Shown: piece after piece, positions 22,601 to 31,314 of the stretch
How the letters are laid out: each line of letters starts with the position of its first letter
Numbering within the stretch: the first letter of the stretch is position 1
DNA from: an uncultured Oscillibacter sp.
GTDB lineage: Bacteria > Bacillota > Clostridia > Oscillospirales > Oscillospiraceae
Length of the DNA: 32,551 nt
Assembly (NCBI RefSeq): GCF_910579365.1
Contig: NZ_CAJTUX010000026.1
Location: forward strand, 1-32,551
Reading direction: 5' to 3'
Notes under the pieces: model-generated
The model's database searches: none
What the model was told of the DNA's origin: nothing
The model's input: only the letters and a program-made list of their open reading frames with translations
Made by a program: the position numbers and the translations under genes

Positions 22601-25600
22601 GTGGAAGACACCATGAAGTATCCCCTGAATGTGCAGGCGGTTGTCAAGTCCGGTCCGGTAAGCACGGATAAGAGTGGACGGAGCTTCGACCACTGGGAAG
22701 ACCAGAACGGTGTGAAGTATTTCCCCGGCGATCTGATCCAGGTTACTCCCGAGACTAAACTGACTGCCGTCTACAAGAAGGTGAACGTGGGCCGGGTGCA
22801 CATCATCTACCACGCCAACTTTGAGGGGACCACAGCCAAGTTCGAAGACTCGGAGGTTTCCAATAACGGTCTTGTTACCGTAAAGACGTATCAGGCAACC
22901 AAGCTGCCGGAGCGCGTTGGCTATACCTTTGAGGGATGGGCCAAAACTCCGGAGGCCCAAAACCCGGACTATACTGCTGGTGTTCAGGTTCGCGTGGACA
23001 AAGCGGACGACGACATGGTCAATACCCTCTATGCCGTCTGGAAAGCGGTGGAGTACACGATCTCGTATGACTTGAAGGATGGCGCTTTGCCGGAGGGCGC
23101 GCGCAATCCCGAGACGTACGCGGTCAAGAGACTTCCCATCACTCTGAACAATCCGGTCAAGGCCAACGCGGAGTTCCTTGGCTGGACCTGCCCGGAGCTG
23201 AACATCACCGTTCCTAAGACGGACGTCACCATCCCCGAGGGCACCACCGGCAACCTTTATTTCACCGCCAATTGGAAGACCCTGCTGTATGGTCACACGG
23301 TTGCGTATTATTACGAGACCGCTGACGCGGAGGGGAATTCCACTTATGCGGAGTTCGAGGTGCCCAATGCCCCGACTGAGGTCGAGCCGACCGAGACCCA
23401 GTACAAGGTTGGCCAGACCACCGCGTTCACGCTTGCCGATACCTTTAATAAGGTAACAGTGGGCGAGACTACCTACGCGCTTGACAAGATCGAGCAGACC
23501 GCCATCACCGGCGAGGCTGAAAACGATGTTGTCAAGGTTTACTACAGCGCCGACGAATTGGGCGGCACTCCTGAGAACCCCGGCGACGGCGTTCCCGACA
23601 AGTACCAGGCTACGGTCAAGTACGTGGCGGAAGCGCACGGCAATGTCAACGGGAAGACGGAACTGACCGAGGTTGTAAACCTCGCTGACCCCAACTCGAA
23701 TAATACCCGCTGGATTCCGAAGACGATGGTGGAGACCAGTCTCCGTGTACAGGCGTATCCTGACGCAGCGGAAGGCTACCGGTTCACGGAGTGGACGGAT
23801 GAAGATGGTATTACCGGTTGGAGCGAAGGCAAGTGGAAGGCCGACGTGATCACGAAGATCACGATTGCCGCCGGCAAGCTGGAAGCGGGTAAGACCTACA
23901 CCTTCAAGGCCCACTTTGAGGCGGACACCTATACCTTTATTTGGAACTACAACGACAATGGACAGACAGAGGCTCGCTCTGAGCAGTATGTTCTGTCCGG
24001 TACGGTTGAGAATCCCGATGCTCCCACCCGGAAGGGCTTTGCCTTCAAGGGATGGTTCTACAATGGTGAGGAATTCACCGGCGGTACGACCGTTAAGGAA
24101 TTCATCACCAACCATCCCGGATGCGGAAAGACCATCACCCTGACGGCGAAGTGGGAGTCGGCTGAGATGTATCAGATCGTCCAGCACTTTGTTGGACTGG
24201 ATGAGACCATCGAGGCTAAGGGCAAAATCCGGACTCTCACCGAGGGCACCCTGGAGCAGGCCTCCGCAGAGTATGAGAAGACCTATCAGAAGGACGACCT
24301 CGCTGTGGATGGGGAGGCGCTTAGCGCGCGGTACATCTATGATGGATCGAAGCGCAGCACGACTCCGTCCATGGAGGCGAACGGCGTTCTGACGGTGATC
24401 GACCTCTACTACGACGTGGACAGCTGGGACAAAACCGGTCCCTCTGAAAACGGCGGCGACGGCACTCCCGACAAGGACCAGGTTCTGGTCAAGTTCGAGA
24501 GCGCCGGCAACGGCGATGTCACAGCGACGGAACTGGGCAGCCTTGTCCAGGTCCATGACAAGGGCGACGTAACGCCCAGGATGGCCGGCATTGAAACGAC
24601 TCCCAACCCCGGTTACGCGTTTGACATCTGGACCGAGGGGAACGGCAAGACTGCCGTGAACCCGGGACAGAAGCGGAGCAACGTTCCCGGCGGCACGGAG
24701 ATTGTCTTCAAGGCCAACTTCGCCGAAGACGCCAAGGGCGGCACTCCGGAGAACCCCGGCGACGGCACTCCCGATAAGTACCAGACCGAAGTGACTTTCA
24801 ACGTCGAAAACGGCACTTGGAAGGAAGGCGGCAAGGACGGCAAGACTGTCTATGTGGACCTCTATGAGCAGGATCCGACGACTCTCGTGTGGGAGCTCAT
24901 TCCCAACGTGAAGCTGGATGACACGGTGATTCCCAAAGAAATGGCAGCCGACGCCGGTTACAATGAAACCGGCGCTTGGAATTTGAATCCCGCCGATACC
25001 ATCATCACGGGCAGAACGGAGTTTACTTACACGTTCGAGAAGAAGGCCCTGACTTATTCTGTGCTCTACTTTGACAGCGAGACCAACGAGCCGCTGACGG
25101 ACAAGGACGGCAGCCTGTACGACGTGACGGGTATCACGGCTGAGAATAACCTTGTTATCTGGCCGCTCCTGAACGGCACGTACGTGAAGGATATCCCTGG
25201 TTACGCCTTCGACTATGTCACTCCGGAGACCAAGCTGGAACTGACGGAGGACGGAGAAAACGCCTTTAAGGTGTACTACTCCACGGACGGGAACAACGAC
25301 GGCACCCCCGACAAGTACCAGGTGACGGTGAAGTACCAGAGCAGCGATACCGCCATGGGCACGGTCGACGGAGCCACCGAGGTTCTGACCATCCGGAACC
25401 GGAAGACTTCCGGCACGGTTGATATTGTCAAGGGTTCCAACGCGACTGCGGCAGCGGGCAACCTCTTTGTGAATTGGACGGCTGCGTCTGACGACAAAGA
25501 GTGGACCCCGAACAACCCCTATGCTGAGCTTCCCGTGACGCTCTATGGCGTTACCGGCGGCAGCACCTACACCTTTACCGCGAACTTCCAGTCGGAGAAA

Positions 25601-28600
25601 TACACCGTGATCTTCGACGCCAACGGCGGTTCCTGGGCTGAGGGTGTGGACCTGGGCGCTTACAAGGCCAGCAGCAGCCGGAGCTCCGCGTCCGCTGACG
25701 TGGATGGCTCCGCAGTGGTGGCGATTGCCGCTCCCGAGCGGTACGGCATGACCTTCACCGGCTGGACCTACACGGTCAAGGGAACGGATATGGAGCTGAC
25801 GTCCGGAAAGACGGCGGCTGCTATCTGGACCGAGACTGGCGCTGCTTCCAGCAACCGTACCATTTTGCTCACGGCGAATTGGGAAGCTAGGATGCTGGAC
25901 TACACCATCGTCCAGCATCTCCGGAATGAGAAGCTGGCCGACGTGGACGTTCGGATGACGGACGGCAAGGCTGAATTCGGCACTGCGGTCAAGACGCTGG
26001 TTCCTTCCGAGTTTGCGGAAGATGTGATTGACGGAGATGGCACTGTCTATATCCGCAATACCAGCGAGTACCGTATCGACGAGGGAGAGCCCCAGACGTC
26101 TCTGGACGGCGCCAAGCTGACTGCTGAGAGAACCGTTATCCACCTCTATTACGATGCGGATAATTGGGGCGACAACAGCGAAACCAACCCCGACGGCACC
26201 CCCGATAAGGACCAGGTCCTGGTCAAGTTCGAGAGCGCCGACAACAGCAAGGGTACCGTCTCCGGCGCCGGTACGACCCAGGTCTTGCCTAAGACTGCGG
26301 TTGTGCCTGTCAACGAGAACATCACCCTGACTCCCGCGCAGAACAACGCTTTCGACATCTGGGTTAAGGGCGACGCGGCTTCCGACGAAGCGGTGAATCC
26401 CTTCCAGACCCAGCAGGCCGAGGGCGGAGACACCATCACCTTCTACGCCAAGTTCGGCGAAGACGTCATCGGTCCCGAGGACAAGGGTGACGGCACCCCC
26501 GACAAGTACCAGGTGACGGTGAAGTATCTGAGCGTGGATACCTCCATGGGCACCGTCGACAATGCGAAGGAAATTGTGACCATTGGCGGCAGGGCAACCT
26601 CCGGCAATGCCGCTATCTCCGGCGCTAAGGCGGCTCCCAGCCAGTATTACCACTTCGTGAACTGGACGGCTGAGACCGATGACGCCAATTGGACTCCGGA
26701 AGCGTCTTACGAGGCCCTTCCCAAAACTCTGACCGGCGTTACCGGCGGCAAGACCTACACGTTCACGGCCAACTTCGCGGTGGATACCTACACGGTAATC
26801 TTCGACGGCAACGGCGGCGAATGGACCATGGCTCCCAACCCCTATTCCTTCGCGGAGGGCAGCAAGAGCCGTATCCAGAGAACCGGCGTTCCGGCGACGG
26901 AACTGCTGTATGTGGCTACCATGGACCGGCCCATAAATAGCGGCAGCGCGTTCAAGGACTGGATGCTTCAGTGCGCCAACGGCGAGGAGAAGCAGATTGC
27001 GGCGGGAACGGCTGGCAATATTTGGAGCTGGACCGGACTGACCGAGGGCAGCACGATCACGATCAAGGCGACGTGGGACGTTGTCCCCCTGACTTACTCT
27101 TACGTCCAGCACTTCCTGAACGCGGAGGGGAAGGAAGAGGGCGCCCTTGACATTCGGGAAGGCAACCAGGCCAATCCCAACACCAAGGTTGCGGATCTGC
27201 TTGGCAGCAAGATGGTCCCCACGACGTTCAATGGTTCGACGTATCGCTACAGCCATTTCAGCGCCGATCTTCTTGGCTTGGACGATACTCTGATCAAGGA
27301 CAATACGGTGATCCATCTGTACTACCATGTGGACCGCTGGAGCGAGCCCGACAACAGCGACAAGACCCCCGATGAAACCCCCGATAACCAGCAGGTCCTG
27401 GTGAAGTTTGTCAGCGAGAGCGAAGCGAAGGGCCAGGTCGGCGGAAGCACCACTCTGGTGTATACGCCGAAGGGCAATTCCGTGGAGCTCCCGGCGGATA
27501 TCACGGCGAAGGGCGTCAACGGCTATGCTTTTGACTACTGGACGCTGAACGGTTCCGCGGAGAAGCTGACCGGCATTCCCGAAACCCTGGAAATCGAGCT
27601 GGGTAAGACCTATACCTTCACCGCCCACTTCGACAGAGACGTCACCGGCCCCGAGGGCGAGGGTGACGGCACTCCCGACAAGTATCAGGCGACCGTGATC
27701 TACAAGGTGGAGAACGGTTACTTTGGGCTGGTGCAGGATGAGAACGGCAGCTGGGTTCCCGATACCGAGAAGTCCTATGTCCTGACGGTGCGGGAGATCG
27801 ACGGCAGCGGTGCGGTGGTAAATGCTGATTTCAGCATGCCCGCCGTTCCCGAAATGACCGCCGACTACACCTACGGACCCGAGGGCTCCTGGGATACGGA
27901 CCCGAGGACCGAAGCGGCGAAGGCAGGCGTCACGCCTGAGAGCACGCAGACGTTTACCTACTCCTTCCGTCAGAACGCGCTGACCTATCAGGTGAAGTAC
28001 TTTGTCTATGGCCACACTGACGTGTCCCTGGACAACGGCGCGCATGACAGCGAAGTTCTTATGGCCGAGGGCGCAAGCGTCAATTGGGCGGACATCGCCG
28101 AAGTCTATAAGATCGACGTGGAGGGCTACACCTTCGACTCCGTGGACCGCGAGGTCCTGACCCTGAGCCACAGCCGGGAGAACGTCATCAAGGTGTACTA
28201 TGCCCCGGATGTCCTGGGCCCCAACGGGCCTGACGGCATCCCCGACATGTACCAGGCGGCGGTCGACTATGTGGCCGGCGCGAACGGCTCCGTTACCGGC
28301 AGCCGGGAAGTCGTCACCATCACAAACGCCGATGGCAGCTACGCCAAGGCGGGCGAGATTGCGATTCGCGGCTCCCAGGCGGTCCCGGCGGAGGGCTACG
28401 CCTTCGACTACTGGACTCTGACCTCCACCCAGGAGATGTTTGAAACCCAGACCTTGATCAATATCCCCGCGGAGCTGCGCGTGCAGGGCGGCAAGACCTA
28501 TACCTTCACCGCCAGCTTCGGCAAGGACGAGGTCAAGGACCCCGGCAAGAACCCCGACCCTGAAAAGCCCGGCGACGGTATCCCCGATGCCCGCCAGGCC

Positions 28601-30124
28601 ACCGTGGTCTACAAGATCGAAAACGGCACCTGGTCTGAGGGCGGCAGCGCCGACAAGACCGTGGTCGTGACGCTCTTCCGTCAGAACGCGGACGGCACCT
28701 GGACGGCGCTCAACCCGGCTCCGGACCATCAGGTTCCCACCGGGATGCAGGCTAACGACGGCTTCAAGACCGGCGGATGGGACCGCAATCCCAATGTGGT
28801 GCTCACTCCGGGCACGACCAGCACCTTTACGTACACCTATGTGTCCATGGACTCCAGCGTTCTGACCATCCGCTATGTGGATGAGCAGGGCGCGGACATC
28901 GCAAGCAGCGAGACCCAGGTTCTCCGGGAGGATATGACCGCCTTTGATGTGTCCGCCAAGGACTTCGAGGGCTATGTCCTGACTGGCGAGAAGTCCTACA
29001 CGGTCACGGAGTGCAGGGACCAGGAGATCGTCTTCACCTACGCGCGGGATGTCATCGGCGGCACCGACCCGGAAGAGCCCGGCGACGGCATTCCCGATTC
29101 CGCGCAGTACACGGTGCGTTACACCGCTACCAACGGTACCGTCAGCTTTGAGTCCGCCGTTGTCACCAAGCTGGATGAAAACGGCAATCCCTCCGCTGAT
29201 GGTATCGCCCGGCTGGCGGCCGACCAGATCGCCGTGGCGACCCGGATCAACAACAATTACCGTGTAACTCCGACCTGGACCCCCGATACCCCGGTTGCGG
29301 GCCTTGTCATCATCGCGGACACCACCTTTAACGCTGCCTTCACCAGGATCCCTGGCGGAGGAGGCGGCGGCGGTGGCGGCGGCGGCGGCGGTGGCGGCGG
29401 CGGAACTCCGCCCACCATCCTCGAAGATGAGACCGTCCCTCTGGCCGGTGATGCCTCGTTGAACATGACGGACCACTTTGCCTATATCAAGGGCTATGCC
29501 GACGGCACGGTGCGTCCCAACAGCTTCATCACCCGCGCCCAGGTGGCGACCATCTTCTACCGCCTGATGACCGCTGAGTCCCGGGCCATCTACTACGCCG
29601 AGAGCAACGAGTACACCGACGTGGCGAATGACTTCTGGGCCAACAAGGCCATCTCCACCCTGAGCAACGCTGAGATCATCACTGGCTTCAGCGACGGAAC
29701 CTTCCGTCCCAACGCCTTCATCACCCGTGCCCAGTTCGCGGCCATCGCCGCCCGGTTTGACAGCGTCATTCCTGGCCTGGAGAATCCGTTCTCCGACGTT
29801 GCCGAGGAGCATTGGGCCCGCGACCTCATCGCCTTCGCGGCGGACAGAGGCTGGATCGGCGGCTATGAGGACGGAACCTTCCGGCCCAACAACAACATCA
29901 CCCGCGCGGCGGCGATGAACCTCATCAACAACGTGCTCCAGCGTCATGTGGACGAGGAGGGCCTGTTGGAGGATGCCGCCCAGTGGAGTGACAACAACCC
30001 CGGCGACTGGCACTACTACGTGGTGCTGGAGGCCACGAACTCCCACGACTATGAGCGTCGGAAGGAGGGCGAGCTGATGGAGAATTGGACCGCCCTGACC
30101 CCCGATCCCGAGTGGGATGAGTAA
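19691..30124 (+). CDS. Giant secreted SLH-domain surface protein (putative phase-variable adhesin)
   Basis: 3477 residues. ATG at 19691 begins a classical signal peptide (MKNMGKRVLSMALSLAML through ALA, cut near 31-32); the frame is open for 204 codons upstream but that is riboswitch RNA. In order: a globular N-terminal region; Pro/Glu repeats (about 138-236); several Listeria-Bacteroides/InlB-type repeats with the YxFxGW hallmark (for example about 489, 845, 1077, 1451, 2020); a Cys/His-rich insert (about 630-680); MucBP-like segments (VQHF...LYYDVDSW and LTIRYVDEQGADI at about 3057); eleven short linkers of the type GDGTPDKYQ from about 1298 to 3133; a 17-glycine run (3222-3238); three SLH domains (about 3260-3424) that bind wall polymers; and a conserved-looking tail with ATNSHDYERR. 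An adhesin or biofilm role is inferred; c-di-GMP riboswitches upstream support it. Confidence 0.92.
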   Translation: MKNMGKRVLSMALSLAMLLTLLPAPALAAETDPRGEQLDTAEVYEWLVENYAEADEDGAVYFPAGALAMLLGMPDAPGNQERQVARFTLWDEVNDEAAFQLDADELQEAAYDEDSPIVALYQDGGAYLVMGGEDFEEEPAAPVTPEEPLPVVPVPPVQPEETPEAPEETPVQPEETPEAPEETPAEPEETPEAPEETPEAPEETPVQPEETPEVPEETPSEPEETPEETPSEPAEADTELVSTLTLNSPGMIPVTMWAQYEGKGLSDALKDLFEGINPLDIFEGEVVTFKFYNADGVENADAEQLLKEGEALQYPAAPEKVSKENEPHFVFTEWAMACETAPVDALEEGEALTEEFFTKYAGKVIQVKPQYASYWFVSFRKDAAGEDNCYVAKIPVTGGESGVLDVTEIAEAVKAFSTFHPGKTVEWTFPEGFDAQNVTGDAVVTPVEKDGVWIKFNVAGGTAVNDIQPEADGTVDLTNITSEKAGYAFEGWFMPDGTQAGDQLTDVTETVILTAHWTAKTDVPYTVIYWQENADYGNTFLPEDQRDAQQYSSFGTEKLTGTAGDPVKYSAEKLPDGGDGAGKGFFLNTEKSNTEITIAGDGTTIVNVYYDLAEYDVYFFATRKPQPQYTLICKQEEHSHNRCRTQCSHWMDWQHTDSCYTCGKTAHSHSINNGCYSVSYDESKAQYTIHAKYGASIGSEWPGGGWYVASSGDTWQANLQKMPLGGKVFYGKSGDGKIARYYVEALPGVKTDVYYNGRYYVEHHTDNVPSGNITSDDCYAIPGFRFLEYSGSHYNSNAKFYYTREDISVYFVVPGYPNQNHTLTLKYQQSIGGPSIYVPTVEGKTFEGWYLDEACTQSADATLNGTMPIGGATVYAKWVTDEVNVTVLEDVEGNVLAVLPVQPGSIVTQEQLKAAVQNQKDNILGFYDAATHKVINSSIAVSGATTLIVIWENSSYQIEYDLDQFEGDETVEDTMKYPLNVQAVVKSGPVSTDKSGRSFDHWEDQNGVKYFPGDLIQVTPETKLTAVYKKVNVGRVHIIYHANFEGTTAKFEDSEVSNNGLVTVKTYQATKLPERVGYTFEGWAKTPEAQNPDYTAGVQVRVDKADDDMVNTLYAVWKAVEYTISYDLKDGALPEGARNPETYAVKRLPITLNNPVKANAEFLGWTCPELNITVPKTDVTIPEGTTGNLYFTANWKTLLYGHTVAYYYETADAEGNSTYAEFEVPNAPTEVEPTETQYKVGQTTAFTLADTFNKVTVGETTYALDKIEQTAITGEAENDVVKVYYSADELGGTPENPGDGVPDKYQATVKYVAEAHGNVNGKTELTEVVNLADPNSNNTRWIPKTMVETSLRVQAYPDAAEGYRFTEWTDEDGITGWSEGKWKADVITKITIAAGKLEAGKTYTFKAHFEADTYTFIWNYNDNGQTEARSEQYVLSGTVENPDAPTRKGFAFKGWFYNGEEFTGGTTVKEFITNHPGCGKTITLTAKWESAEMYQIVQHFVGLDETIEAKGKIRTLTEGTLEQASAEYEKTYQKDDLAVDGEALSARYIYDGSKRSTTPSMEANGVLTVIDLYYDVDSWDKTGPSENGGDGTPDKDQVLVKFESAGNGDVTATELGSLVQVHDKGDVTPRMAGIETTPNPGYAFDIWTEGNGKTAVNPGQKRSNVPGGTEIVFKANFAEDAKGGTPENPGDGTPDKYQTEVTFNVENGTWKEGGKDGKTVYVDLYEQDPTTLVWELIPNVKLDDTVIPKEMAADAGYNETGAWNLNPADTIITGRTEFTYTFEKKALTYSVLYFDSETNEPLTDKDGSLYDVTGITAENNLVIWPLLNGTYVKDIPGYAFDYVTPETKLELTEDGENAFKVYYSTDGNNDGTPDKYQVTVKYQSSDTAMGTVDGATEVLTIRNRKTSGTVDIVKGSNATAAAGNLFVNWTAASDDKEWTPNNPYAELPVTLYGVTGGSTYTFTANFQSEKYTVIFDANGGSWAEGVDLGAYKASSSRSSASADVDGSAVVAIAAPERYGMTFTGWTYTVKGTDMELTSGKTAAAIWTETGAASSNRTILLTANWEARMLDYTIVQHLRNEKLADVDVRMTDGKAEFGTAVKTLVPSEFAEDVIDGDGTVYIRNTSEYRIDEGEPQTSLDGAKLTAERTVIHLYYDADNWGDNSETNPDGTPDKDQVLVKFESADNSKGTVSGAGTTQVLPKTAVVPVNENITLTPAQNNAFDIWVKGDAASDEAVNPFQTQQAEGGDTITFYAKFGEDVIGPEDKGDGTPDKYQVTVKYLSVDTSMGTVDNAKEIVTIGGRATSGNAAISGAKAAPSQYYHFVNWTAETDDANWTPEASYEALPKTLTGVTGGKTYTFTANFAVDTYTVIFDGNGGEWTMAPNPYSFAEGSKSRIQRTGVPATELLYVATMDRPINSGSAFKDWMLQCANGEEKQIAAGTAGNIWSWTGLTEGSTITIKATWDVVPLTYSYVQHFLNAEGKEEGALDIREGNQANPNTKVADLLGSKMVPTTFNGSTYRYSHFSADLLGLDDTLIKDNTVIHLYYHVDRWSEPDNSDKTPDETPDNQQVLVKFVSESEAKGQVGGSTTLVYTPKGNSVELPADITAKGVNGYAFDYWTLNGSAEKLTGIPETLEIELGKTYTFTAHFDRDVTGPEGEGDGTPDKYQATVIYKVENGYFGLVQDENGSWVPDTEKSYVLTVREIDGSGAVVNADFSMPAVPEMTADYTYGPEGSWDTDPRTEAAKAGVTPESTQTFTYSFRQNALTYQVKYFVYGHTDVSLDNGAHDSEVLMAEGASVNWADIAEVYKIDVEGYTFDSVDREVLTLSHSRENVIKVYYAPDVLGPNGPDGIPDMYQAAVDYVAGANGSVTGSREVVTITNADGSYAKAGEIAIRGSQAVPAEGYAFDYWTLTSTQEMFETQTLINIPAELRVQGGKTYTFTASFGKDEVKDPGKNPDPEKPGDGIPDARQATVVYKIENGTWSEGGSADKTVVVTLFRQNADGTWTALNPAPDHQVPTGMQANDGFKTGGWDRNPNVVLTPGTTSTFTYTYVSMDSSVLTIRYVDEQGADIASSETQVLREDMTAFDVSAKDFEGYVLTGEKSYTVTECRDQEIVFTYARDVIGGTDPEEPGDGIPDSAQYTVRYTATNGTVSFESAVVTKLDENGNPSADGIARLAADQIAVATRINNNYRVTPTWTPDTPVAGLVIIADTTFNAAFTRIPGGGGGGGGGGGGGGGGGTPPTILEDETVPLAGDASLNMTDHFAYIKGYADGTVRPNSFITRAQVATIFYRLMTAESRAIYYAESNEYTDVANDFWANKAISTLSNAEIITGFSDGTFRPNAFITRAQFAAIAARFDSVIPGLENPFSDVAEEHWARDLIAFAADRGWIGGYEDGTFRPNNNITRAAAMNLINNVLQRHVDEEGLLEDAAQWSDNNPGDWHYYVVLEATNSHDYERRKEGELMENWTALTPDPEWDE
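20146..20391 (+). repeat. Pro/Glu-Thr-rich tandem repeats in the surface protein
   Basis: Encodes repeats built from PEETPEAPEETP and PVQPEETPE units at intervals of about 8-16 residues, with near-identical DNA (GAGGAGACCCCCGAGGC). Typical wall-spanning stalk; the DNA identity makes copy-number change likely. Confidence 0.85.
25297..27360 (+). repeat. Internal duplication of a large repeat block in the surface protein
   Basis: The block starting with DGTPDKYQVTVKYQSSDTAMG at 25297 recurs from about 26490 (DGTPDKYQVTVKYLSVDTSMG), offset about 1.19 kb, and both continue in parallel: NWTA.., GVTGG.TYTFTANF, YTVIFD.NGG, a VQH.L.. segment, and LYY.D.W. The opening about 35 bases are nearly identical in DNA, suggesting relatively recent duplication or conversion. 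Confidence 0.75.
29354..29404 (+). repeat. GGN tract encoding 17 consecutive glycines
   Basis: Seventeen GGC/GGA/GGT codons form a flexible hinge between the repeat region and the SLH anchor. The near-pure GGC DNA is prone to slippage in whole codons. Confidence 0.9.
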
Positions 30125-30158
30125 TGGCCGGAGCTTCGCTTCCTGAGAAGCGGAGAAC

Positions 30159-30196
30159 AAGCGCCCCCCGACGCATTTTGCGCCGGGGGGCGCTTT
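30159..30196 (+). terminator. Intrinsic terminator of the surface-protein gene
   Basis: A 12-bp stem AAGCGCCCCCCG (30159-30170) with CGGGGGGCGCTT (30184-30195), with a further small CGCA/TGCG pairing in the loop, then TTT. A second small hairpin CGCTTC-CTGA-GAAGCG lies before it at 30137-30152. Confidence 0.82.
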
Positions 30197-30226
30197 CCGG
30201 CTGCGGGAGCCACGGGGCGGTTCTCC

Positions 30227-30256
30227 TTGACAAAGGCGGTTTCAACCGATTACAAT
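30227..30256 (+). promoter_or_regulatory. Sigma-A-type promoter of the binding protein/kinase operon
   Basis: TTGACA (30227-30232), 18-base spacer, TACAAT (30251-30256), about 60 bases before the ATG at 30319. Confidence 0.78.
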
Positions 30257-30318
30257 ATTCCTGATTCGATTACCAGGAGGGCCGGAAGACCCGGCACGTT
30301 TGGGGGAGGCGAAAACCG

Positions 30319-31314
30319 ATGAGCTTGAAGGAACGCCGGCCGTCCGGTCCGTCGCTGGGCGGGAGCGGGTCCATGCGCCGCGCCGTCTGTTTGCTGGCGG
30401 TGCTCCTGGTACTTCTGCCGGCGCTGTCTGCCTGCGGAACGTCCGCTCCCCGGTCTGCGGAGGAGCGGTACGTGGTGGGCGTGGTGACAAAATCCGGGTC
30501 CAGCGAGTACTGGATGACCCTGCGCCGGGGAATGGAAACGGCGGCGGCGGAGCTGGGGATGGACCTGGTGATTCTGTCGCCGGATTCCGAAGAGCGGGGG
30601 GATGTTCAGTCCAAGATGGCGGAGAGTCTGGTAAAGCGGGAGGTGGACGTAATTGCCGTCTCTCCGATCGACTCGTACCGCCGGCCCCGTTATTTCGACA
30701 TGGCGGAGGAGCGGGGCATCCCGGTTATTTCCTACGACACGGGTTTTGCGGAGCTGGATGTTCCCTACATCGGCATTGACAACCATCAGGCGGGCCGAGA
30801 CCTGGCGAGCCATCTGGCGGAGGCCCTGGGGCACAGGGGCGAGGTGGGCATCGTCACCGGGGGGCTGGAGCAGCTGAGCCACCGGCAGCGCATGGAGGGC
30901 TTCATCGCTTATATGGAGACCGAGCCGGAGATGCGGGTGGTGTTCATGGAGAGCGGATACAGCAATCTGCAAATGTCGGAGGTGAAGATCCGCCGGATTC
31001 GGGCGGCTCATCCCCGGATGGAGGGCATCGCGGCCACCAGCGCCGTGACCGCCCTCGGCATCGCCGAAGGGCTGGAGAACGACGCGGTTAAGATTGCCTC
31101 CATAGACATTCAGAAGGACGCGGTGGAGGCGGTTCGGGACGGCAGGATCACCGCTTTGATTGCCCAGTCCGGTTACGAGATCGGCTATCGGACGATTCAG
31201 TATATCGACAGGATGCGGAGGGGAACGGCGGAGGATGCCGGTGAGATTCTGGAAGCGGGCGTGTTGACGGCGGAGAACGCAGAGTCCTATATGGAAAGGG
31301 AATATCAGGAATGA
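30319..31314 (+). CDS. Sugar-type periplasmic-binding lipoprotein (Peripla_BP_4 family)
   Basis: 331 residues from the ATG at 30319, behind GGGGGAGG; a start at 30373 (residue 19) would give a neater lipoprotein signal (MRRAVCLLAVLL...LSAC) and is a real alternative. The cysteine after LSA is the lipid site. The mature part has the ribose-binding-protein fold: VVGVVTKSGSSEYWMTLRRGMETAAAELGMDL, then EVDVIAVSPID, GIPVISYDT, YIGIDNHQAGRDLASHL, and VKIASIDIQKDAVEAVRDGRITALIAQ. Such proteins bind sugars for ABC import or present them to sensors. Here no permease follows; instead a sensor kinase gene overlaps by 4 bases, so it likely works as a ligand-sensing partner of the kinase. Confidence 0.88.
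   Translation: MSLKERRPSGPSLGGSGSMRRAVCLLAVLLVLLPALSACGTSAPRSAEERYVVGVVTKSGSSEYWMTLRRGMETAAAELGMDLVILSPDSEERGDVQSKMAESLVKREVDVIAVSPIDSYRRPRYFDMAEERGIPVISYDTGFAELDVPYIGIDNHQAGRDLASHLAEALGHRGEVGIVTGGLEQLSHRQRMEGFIAYMETEPEMRVVFMESGYSNLQMSEVKIRRIRAAHPRMEGIAATSAVTALGIAEGLENDAVKIASIDIQKDAVEAVRDGRITALIAQSGYEIGYRTIQYIDRMRRGTAEDAGEILEAGVLTAENAESYMEREYQE

Noticed and set aside
22163..30160. An 8-kb open frame on the minus strand opposite the surface-protein gene (2665 codons).
   Set aside because: It is a mirror of the plus-strand repeats and codon bias, has no signal peptide, domain or ribosome site, and the plus-strand protein has clear signal, InlB-like and SLH parts.
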